DNA of 64,000 bases. It comes from Hygrocybe punicea. Lineage: Eukaryota > Basidiomycota > Agaricomycetes > Agaricales > Hygrophoraceae. The notes beneath the pieces were generated by a model that was not told the origin of the DNA, searched no databases, and saw nothing but the letters and a program-made list of their open reading frames with translations. Made by a program: the position numbers and the translations under genes. Every line of letters begins with the position of its first letter. Within the stretch, counting starts at the first letter, position 1. The stretch spans positions 5,022,001 through 5,086,000 of the forward strand of contig OY744464.1 in assembly GCA_963556145.1 (NCBI GenBank). Reading direction: 5' to 3'. Positions 57,939 to 64,000 of this stretch are shown piece after piece.

Positions 57939-59523
57939 ATGTCTAGGTATCTTCAACATAACCATCATCCTCCCAATGATGTTGATATTCGGCGTGACAT
58001 TCTCAATGCCCTCATCTGCAACCTTGATCTTGTTCGACAACACACATCTGATCGCCATGGGGGCTCGGGCGGTGGCGTGTATGTCGGAACAGCTGGTAAA
58101 CTGGATGACTTGCTTCCAAGTTGATAATTGAATCACATTCATAGGTATAGCCGTCATGTATCATTACTTAGGAAGGCTGCACCTTCCAGCGTTACCATCT
58201 TCTCAATGCTTCTCCAATGGAGACCAATATATTGTAGCAGCGACTGCCGATCGGTATTCCTCGTTATATCCCGGCAAAGCCTCATTCCTCGAGACATACG
58301 TTGGCGTTGCAACTTTGGTACTCATCCGTGCACTACAGACGTCTGAAGTGGGTGCTGAGAGTGCTTTTGCTCATGAGTGGCTGGTGGCGTCGAAAATCCT
58401 TCAAAAGGTTGTGGATGTAACCGTCCAGCCGACCGACACGACAGATGATGGTGACTGCGAGATACTCTATGGTCGAGCTGGTTTCCTATATGCCATGCTC
58501 CTCCTGCGGTCTGCTCTTTCATCAGACACCGGTTCACTGTCAGAAATTGCGTCCATTATCGGTAATCTCGTCTCAGACTCGACTATCAAACAACTCGTCG
58601 ATGCGATAATCATCCGAGGGAAACTTGGAGCGGAAATGTACTCCTCCGAAATCTCTGACACCCATGCCCCTTCACTCATGTGGTCCTGGCATGGAAAACG
58701 GTATCTAGGCTCTGCACACGGTGTAGGCAAGTCCCTCAACTTGTTAGGAAGGAGAATCCCCACCTCATCATTTTGTGTCTGCTCTGGCAGCTGGGATCCT
58801 CCATGTTCTGCTTCTGTGTCCCTTCAATTGCATCTCAGAACATATGCCAGCCATTCTCCAGACCGTTGAGTGGCTAATAGAGCTACAAGACCAACATGGC
58901 AATTGGCCGAGCAAGGCTCCTATGCATAACTCTCCTAATCGGAGACGTGAGGAGGATGAGCTAGTACAGTACATTTGCTTCATTTTCTCTTCTTCGACAG
59001 CTTAGTTGTCTTCTCCTTCCGTCACGGCAGATGGTGCCATGGTGCACCTGGATTCCTCATCCTTCTGTCAACCTTGTTGCGCTGTACACTTGCCATTGAC
59101 AGCGACATGAAATTACCATCGTCGCTTCGTGACAAGGCTACTTCGTCCCTTGACCGTGGGGCCGATCTTGTTTACTCGCACGGTTTCCTTCGCAAAGGGG
59201 TCGGTCTCTGCCATGGCGTCGCTGGGTCAATTTTCGCCCTGCTGACAGTGTCCGATGCACTTCCCTCGAATCCCATTTATCTCCAACAGGCCATTCATCT
59301 GGCTCATCTGGCTACTGGATACGATGAGTTGACAAGGAGGGGTAAGATGAGAACACCTGACAGGAAATGGAGTTTATATGAGGGGACAGCAGGTATATGT
59401 TGCGCTTGGGGAGAGGTGTTGCGGAGGATGGAAGATGAAAAACGAGAGGGAAAGACGAGGATAGGAAGTGGGATGCCAGGCTTCGATGATATTCAAGGCC
59501 TAGGAAACCACATTATGACTTGA
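57939..59523 (+). CDS. LanC-like (LANCL) protein
   Basis: Eukaryotic LanC-like proteins resemble bacterial lanthionine cyclases; LANCL enzymes add glutathione to dehydroamino-acid residues in proteins. The start gives MSRYLQHNHHPPNDVDIRRD. Family blocks follow: GGVYVGTAGIAVMYHYLG, FLETYVGVATLVLIRALQ, DCEILYGRAGFLYAMLLLRS, WSWHGKRYLGSAHGVAGILH, WLIELQDQHGNWPSKAP, and the zinc-ligand motifs QWCHGAPGFLILLSTLL and GLCHGVAGSIFALL. The Cys of WCHG and the Cys-His of LCHG are all present, so the metal site is intact. SLYEGTAGICCAWGEVL is the last repeat. Introns near 58096-58144, 58725-58777 and 58968-59031 join it in frame. The start lies only 53 bp downstream of the TPR-SET stop codon. It is not part of a lanthipeptide cluster. 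Confidence 0.87.
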
Positions 59524-59854
59524 TATGTACTATTTCTGACCACACTCCATTCGTCTTGTCAGGCGAGCATCCCATGTATATTGCTGAACCCTTTGTTAAG
59601 AACACAATGGATGTTGACAAAGGGACTTTTAGCTAGCGAGAAAAGCTGCGGAGCCCAGGGATCAAGCTTCGATCAAGAGTGAAGGCGTCAAATTAAAATT
59701 CTTCGCCTACACATTCCTGTTCCAGAAATTTACAGGCCGAAGCATCCAATTATTTCTTCGACAGTCTGTGTTTCTTTGGATGCAACGATACGCATAACGA
59801 TTTGATGTGGATATTATTGTGCCCAGAATTGTATAAATGAATGAGAACCTCGGC
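59524..59854. other. Intergenic region between convergent genes
   Basis: No gene seen; presumed 3' UTRs of the LanC-like gene and of the minus-strand gene beyond. Confidence 0.4.
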
Positions 59855-60620
59855 CTAATTTCTGCTTGTAGAATGGACGACGCTACTGTAGGAACGTCGA
59901 AAAACGGGTTCGGTGATGAACTCCCAATCATCGTGGCTATCTTCTCCTATTTCGAGACAACTCCCCACGAAGTCGTCACTCATGATTTGTACCCGAGGAA
60001 TTGAAGGGATTGCGACAAACGCCGAAGAAACTTCTGTTGGCATAACAAGATTAGTTTTGGAAATGCCACCAGGTTGGAATTCGAGAGTGACGGACCGTTA
60101 CAAATTGGCTTGGCGATGCGGAGGAGCATCTCGCCGGTGAAGGAAGTCTGAATTTCGACCTCCTTAGCAGTAGAACATTGAGCTTCGAACGTAGCGGTTC
60201 ATCACTTTACTCTAGGCTGTGGAACTCGTCGACGACTCCCAAAGAGTTGGAAGGGGCGTGCGCGAGCTGGCAGAGTTTCTCCATTGCGAGGTGTACCGCC
60301 ATTCCCGGAGTATTCGTGAGGGTTACAATAACGGCATTTGACGCATCTTCGACTCCTGCGTGAATGCGTTAGATCGGTTAAATTGCTCGCACCACTTCAT
60401 ACGTGCGCTGGTCCCTGTTCAAGTCGAATTGAGTCATCAATTTGAGTGTTTTCATTGGTGTCAAATGACTGGAAGCTTTCTTCCTGCATGAAATCAGACT
60501 TTGAACAACGTTGGGCCTATGAATTCCTGGTGGACCTCGAGCGTGATAACACCGTCGCAACGAATGTCAAGAGCACCGGTGCGTCAAGTATGGCTGTTCA
60601 AGCTCACATCAGCGAAAAGA
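59855..60620 (-). CDS. Hypothetical protein, several short exons
   Basis: Minus-strand pieces read in order TGALDIRCDGVITLEVHQEF, LTPMKTLKLMTQFDLNRDQR, AGVEDASNAVIVTLTNTPGM with LAMEKLCQLAHAPSNSLGVV, and, after a GTAAAG...TAAG intron, EEVEIQTSFTGEMLLRIAKP. The last exon in the best frame gives VTLEFQPGGISKTNLVMPTE and IPRVQIMSDDFVGSCLEIGE. Its joint to the exon before needs a shift that I could not explain with a clear intron, so the gene may be misread here or damaged. Alternating hydrophobic pattern suggests a beta-rich fold. I do not recognise the family, and the start codon is not identified. Confidence 0.45.
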
Positions 60621-60905
60621 AAAAATTGTACAAGCAGTACAAAATAGGAATTTACACCTTTCTGTGTAGCCAAATTTTCAAAAGAGCATTATTGAAAGAG
60701 TAGATACACTTTTATTGCATTTTGTCTGCCAAGTGACAAAACGAGTCATGTGACAGATGGTGGATGTCCCCCGCACATCAGTAAAACCTTGCTGTTCATG
60801 TCATATGCCTGACCACAAAGCCAGTACACTGTACCTATGCAATCTACACAAGTATCGTGGGACTCCGTTTCTGATGTAGAGAAGTTGTGATACAGTTGCA
60901 TTTAT

Positions 60906-62588
60906 TTAACAAACTAAGACCTCAAGCCTACGCATAAGCACATCATCAGACACAAACGGACCACCGAAGTAGATGGGGAGTTGGCACCCATCACCATCCT
61001 CATCATTGAGATATCGGTCAAATACTTCTGAAGCCCCCGAGGCTGAGGAAACTCGAGCAATTGCCAGGTGGAGGTTGCAAATCATTGGGTCGGGGAGTGT
61101 GACTGCACTACCGCCAATGCCATTCCCAAAAGCAATCTCATCACCATCTTGAAGCCTGATAAAGGGCGCAACTAGATCTTTTCGAACTGTTCGATAGTAG
61201 TATCTCCACTGCCCAGCATGTGAATTCAAGCTCACAACTAAATTGAAAAACTCGCCTGATTTTCGATGAACCGCGCTTCAATACCCCAGGCCAGGTGCTT
61301 ATTCATCGAGTCATGAGCGTCAGTCTGAAGATTCAACACATTTTTGGGATGGTCTATAAATTGCTGAATGAAAACCGCGTCTAAGATATAACCTGTAAAC
61401 ATTTCAATTGCGGCATGGGTCTGTGTTTAGAGAACGACATGGATGATCAAAATGGCATCATACAAGGGCTTGAGTGTTACTTTTGAGTGGATTGAGAACG
61501 GGACAATATGAGCACAACGCGAAGTTACGGGATTGGGAACGACAAAAGATGCGCCTGTGAGAAGGCACCTGACGCCATCACGGAGAGTGACCTACACTAG
61601 GCGTGAGTCAAAGGTTGGTCAACCAGCGAGGCGGAACATGCCAGATCTTTTAAAGCTGCTTGGCTCCTGTGAATAGTGGCTCTTTCTAACAATTCCTGGA
61701 TCTCCTCAATGCGCCTGAGATTCGGGGTTGGATGGACAGTATCTTGAGGGGTCTTTTTGCCACCAGGGTTTCTAACTGGAAAAAACGAATGTCAGCGAGA
61801 GCGCATTCTTTATATTCTTTTGAGAGAAGAAGCCTGCTTACAGGCGATCACCAGATGAGAAAAGTAGTGACTCCCAAGCTTCGTAAGCGCGGAGAGATCG
61901 CAACCCAGCTCCTGGAGTTGTTTATAAACCTTTGCCGCCCATTCACCAGGGGCCTCGGTGCAAGTACCGCTGTAGACTGCTTGTGCTTGAAAACACGGTC
62001 ATCAAGATCAGTGGGGTCGTGAAATGAAAACCAGCGTACCTAATATTTCCACATCTGGATTTCCACTTTTGCCCAACTCTACCAGGAACTCTCTAGCGAT
62101 GGAGTCTGGTGATAGAGAATGCTCAATCAGAGCAGACAGCAAGCGATGTGCTGGTACATTGAAGGTTGATGTCTCTACTCCAATACGTTTAGCGATTCCT
62201 AGAAATGGGTTTGCAGTCGATCCCTCATCTCCTTCCATAAGCTGCAAGAGCACCACAGGATAAGGTGCAAGTTGCCTCAAAGCCAGCCCTTCATTCGTGT
62301 TTGTCGAGTGTAGGCCACCCGTCAACGTTGCTTGCGTAGGGTGTTGACGCTGTTGGAATGGCGTACGCGAACTTTCTTTGGAGGTGGACGCAAACGATTG
62401 GCCCGCGGATGACGGTTGAATGGACATTCTTGAGTTCTGAATAGACGACTGGCCATGGCCTCGCTTAGAGCATAACACACGCGTCGGAAAATCGGAGAGA
62501 CAATGATTTTCAGTTGAGGTTCACCACAGTGAGTGACACCCATCACGAAATCATTTGGAAGCTGGTAGCGGTTGGCGGAGTTTGTCAT
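60906..62588 (-). CDS. HNH-nuclease-domain protein of the agaricomycete type
   Basis: A multi-exon minus-strand gene. The start region reads MTNSANRYQLPNDFVMGVTH and FRRVCYALS. Next come PVVLLQLMEGDEGSTANPFL, RLLSALIEHSLSPDSIAREF, YSGTCTEAPGEWAAKVYKQL, IEEIQELLERATIHRSQAAL, then the core RDGVRCLLTGASFVVPNPVT followed by SRCAHIVPFSIHSK. The paired Cys and His-Ile-Val in CAHIVPFSI is the HNH-like element seen in a large family of fungal proteins (HNH_2-type). FIDHPKNVLNLQTDAHDSMN with KHLAWGIEARFIE and LPDPMICNLHLAIARVSSAS complete it. The family is expanded in mushrooms and its function is not known to me; nuclease activity is inference from the motif. Exon edges near 62460 are uncertain. Confidence 0.68.
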
Positions 62589-62855
62589 CGGTAAAACAAC
62601 GCCGACAGTGCCGATCAGGCATTATCCAATTCCATTAGAAATATGCAATTAGACCAGCAGTTGTAATATAATAGGCGCCTTCAAATCATGCGGTGGGACA
62701 CGCTGTCAGGGTCTATGTTGAACAGCCGGCAAAAGCCCGGCATACCCTCTGAGTTCGGAGTATGAAACGGATATATGGCAAACAAGGTAGGAAAACGCAG
62801 AAGGGCAATCGATAACTCACCTCGTTGTTCACCTCCATCCACCAAATGACCCCGC

Positions 62856-64000
62856 ATGCCTCCGAAAGGAAAGCAGAAGCAAACCCCTGGGGCTGCTGTC
62901 AAGACCTTCAAGGTTTCCTGGTCCGATTCGCATGATTCATCCAGGACTGAAAGGCTCATCGACTGGCTGGATGAATACCCTGCGGAGCGACACATGCTGT
63001 TTTCCGATTCGACTCAAGATGCAAGAGCTGAAGGGCATCGTCAGGATGTTGGCAAAACACAGAAATCCGTGTATCATGCAATGATTGCACAACACGTCTT
63101 TGGAAATGACCGAAATCCTGATTATCTGCGGCACTACCAAGCAAACCCCGCCAAGTTCGCAAAATCGGTTGCGGATTGAATTACTATGTATGTGCAACCT
63201 GTTTCCATCTTTTTCTGCCTTTTTCCTTGGTGCTGATGCCATCAATAAAGTCTCAAGAAGAAATATCGCGAGAAATGTACGCTCCTCGGCTCCACAGGTT
63301 CTGGCTTGACATGGGAGCAGTTAACCGTGCACCTGGAGCACCAGAATCTTGCGAGTGAGTGTTCTCAATATTGCAGGCCTGAAAATGGGACTGATTCAAA
63401 GACAGATGTCTTAGTGAAGGTTCAGCACGATTTTCCATGGTTTTCTCGTCTGCATGGCTATTGGAGATCCATTCCAAGTTACAACCCTCATGTTGTGTCT
63501 TCACAACCAGGTCAAGATCTTCAAGTCGAAGCGCACACGCTGCTATTTCCCAATGCAGCGCACATAGCGCCACCTGACGATATGATGACTGATGGCCAGG
63601 ATGCCGAGGTTGTTGAGGAGCAGGTTGACAGAGCCACGCTGCCTGGTGAAGAAACTCTCCCTTTTGGGCATATGGTCTCAGCTCCGAATAACCCCTGGAC
63701 GGTAATTCCACCCCACCCCTTGCAGGCTCCATATCCGTCATTGCCATCATCGCTATTTGAGTCATCTTTCCAGGCATCAGCAGCGACTCAGCCCATAAGA
63801 AATCCATCTTCTAATCCACCCACACTGCCCAGTCCATTCATCCATTTGCCGGAAACATCTGGTCCATTTGATTTCTCCACCCTGCATCAACTTGAGTTTC
63901 GTCATGCATCTACATCATCATCCCCTCGTTATTCACCCTATCCGAGCCCAATCCCATCGCCCATCACACCATTAATGAGTGGTTCACCTGCTGCCACACC
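62856..64000 (+). CDS. Hypothetical protein with Ser/Pro-rich tail; partial at right edge, possible internal stop
   Basis: The first exon starts MPPKGKQKQTPGAAVKTFKV and continues WSDSHDSSRTERLIDWLDEY, HRQDVGKTQKSVYHAMIAQH and HYQANPAKFAKSVAD, followed at 63177-63179 by TGA. Reading past it and splicing GTATGT...AATAAAG gives ITILKKKYREKCTLLGSTGS and GLTWEQLTVHLEHQNLA. That matches the remembered layout of a large agaricomycete family (K(Q)FAKSV..R(I/L)..LKKKYR, then TG.GL). The next exons (63380 onward) give DSKTDVLVKVQHDFPWFSRL and a long Pro/Ser-rich region. The TGA would be a CGA (Arg) in the expected motif. Alternatively, an intron starting at GTTGCG (63168) skips it. The helical N-terminal domain resembles SANT/Myb-like modules, but this is weak. 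The gene continues beyond the window. Confidence 0.55.

Noticed and set aside
57939..59523. LanC-like gene as part of a lanthipeptide biosynthesis cluster
   Set aside because: No precursor peptide, dehydratase or protease gene is nearby, and the protein fits the eukaryotic LANCL family.
60906..62588. HNH protein as a homing endonuclease
   Set aside because: It is a multi-exon nuclear gene, not within an intron or intein, and resembles a broad mushroom family.

Overview
The window is nuclear DNA of a filamentous basidiomycete, most likely a mushroom-forming agaricomycete. The evidence is the gene structure (many introns of about 45-70 nt with GT-AG borders, occasionally GC-AG), compact intergenic spaces, a Plavaka-type transposon, and fungal genes such as Kre6/Skn1 GH16, Rcf2, Pex14-like, fungal TEA-domain and hexosaminidase sequences. 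I see no bacterial operons, CRISPR array, rRNA or convincing tRNA.

Layout. 1-3.2 kb: three hypothetical genes with several introns. 3.3-7.6 kb: a Plavaka transposon gene whose reading frame joins cleanly across all predicted introns. 8-16.7 kb: a graveyard of partial genes. It holds a coiled-coil relic, a GH20 hexosaminidase broken by frameshifts and split by a TEA-factor fragment, a middle piece of CAND1/TIP120, a small tail-anchored protein and a decayed protein kinase. 17.1-24.6 kb: a stack of nested non-autonomous transposons. These are a TRIM-like element with 158-bp LTRs, a head-to-head inverted repeat, a hAT-type palindromic MITE with an 8-bp target duplication, and a 900-bp foldback element with a TCA duplication inserted in the end of a larger TIR element.

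24.6-62.6 kb: mostly ordinary genes. They are Rcf2, a four-TM membrane protein, a Pex14-like peroxin, a SWIM/RING E3 ligase, a Kre6-like glucan synthesis protein, an SDR16C-type reductase, a CASTOR-like ACT protein, a mitochondrial PP2C, a USP36/42-type deubiquitinase, a C2H2 factor, an F-box protein, a TPR-SET protein, a LanC-like protein and an HNH-domain protein, with hypothetical genes between them. A 696-bp TIR element with seven copies of a TGTCCGGA motif lies at 43.3-44.0 kb. A serine/proline-rich gene runs off the right edge and may carry an internal TGA.

These genes do not form a pathway cluster. Themes are mitochondrial and peroxisomal housekeeping (Rcf2, PP2C, Pex14-like), the ubiquitin system (RING ligase, USP, F-box, relic CAND1) and cell wall synthesis (Kre6-like). 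The unusual part is 8-24.6 kb, where gene fragments and nested transposons are packed together. Exon coordinates are read by eye from splice motifs and frame continuity. No search was run, and family names rest on recognised motifs.
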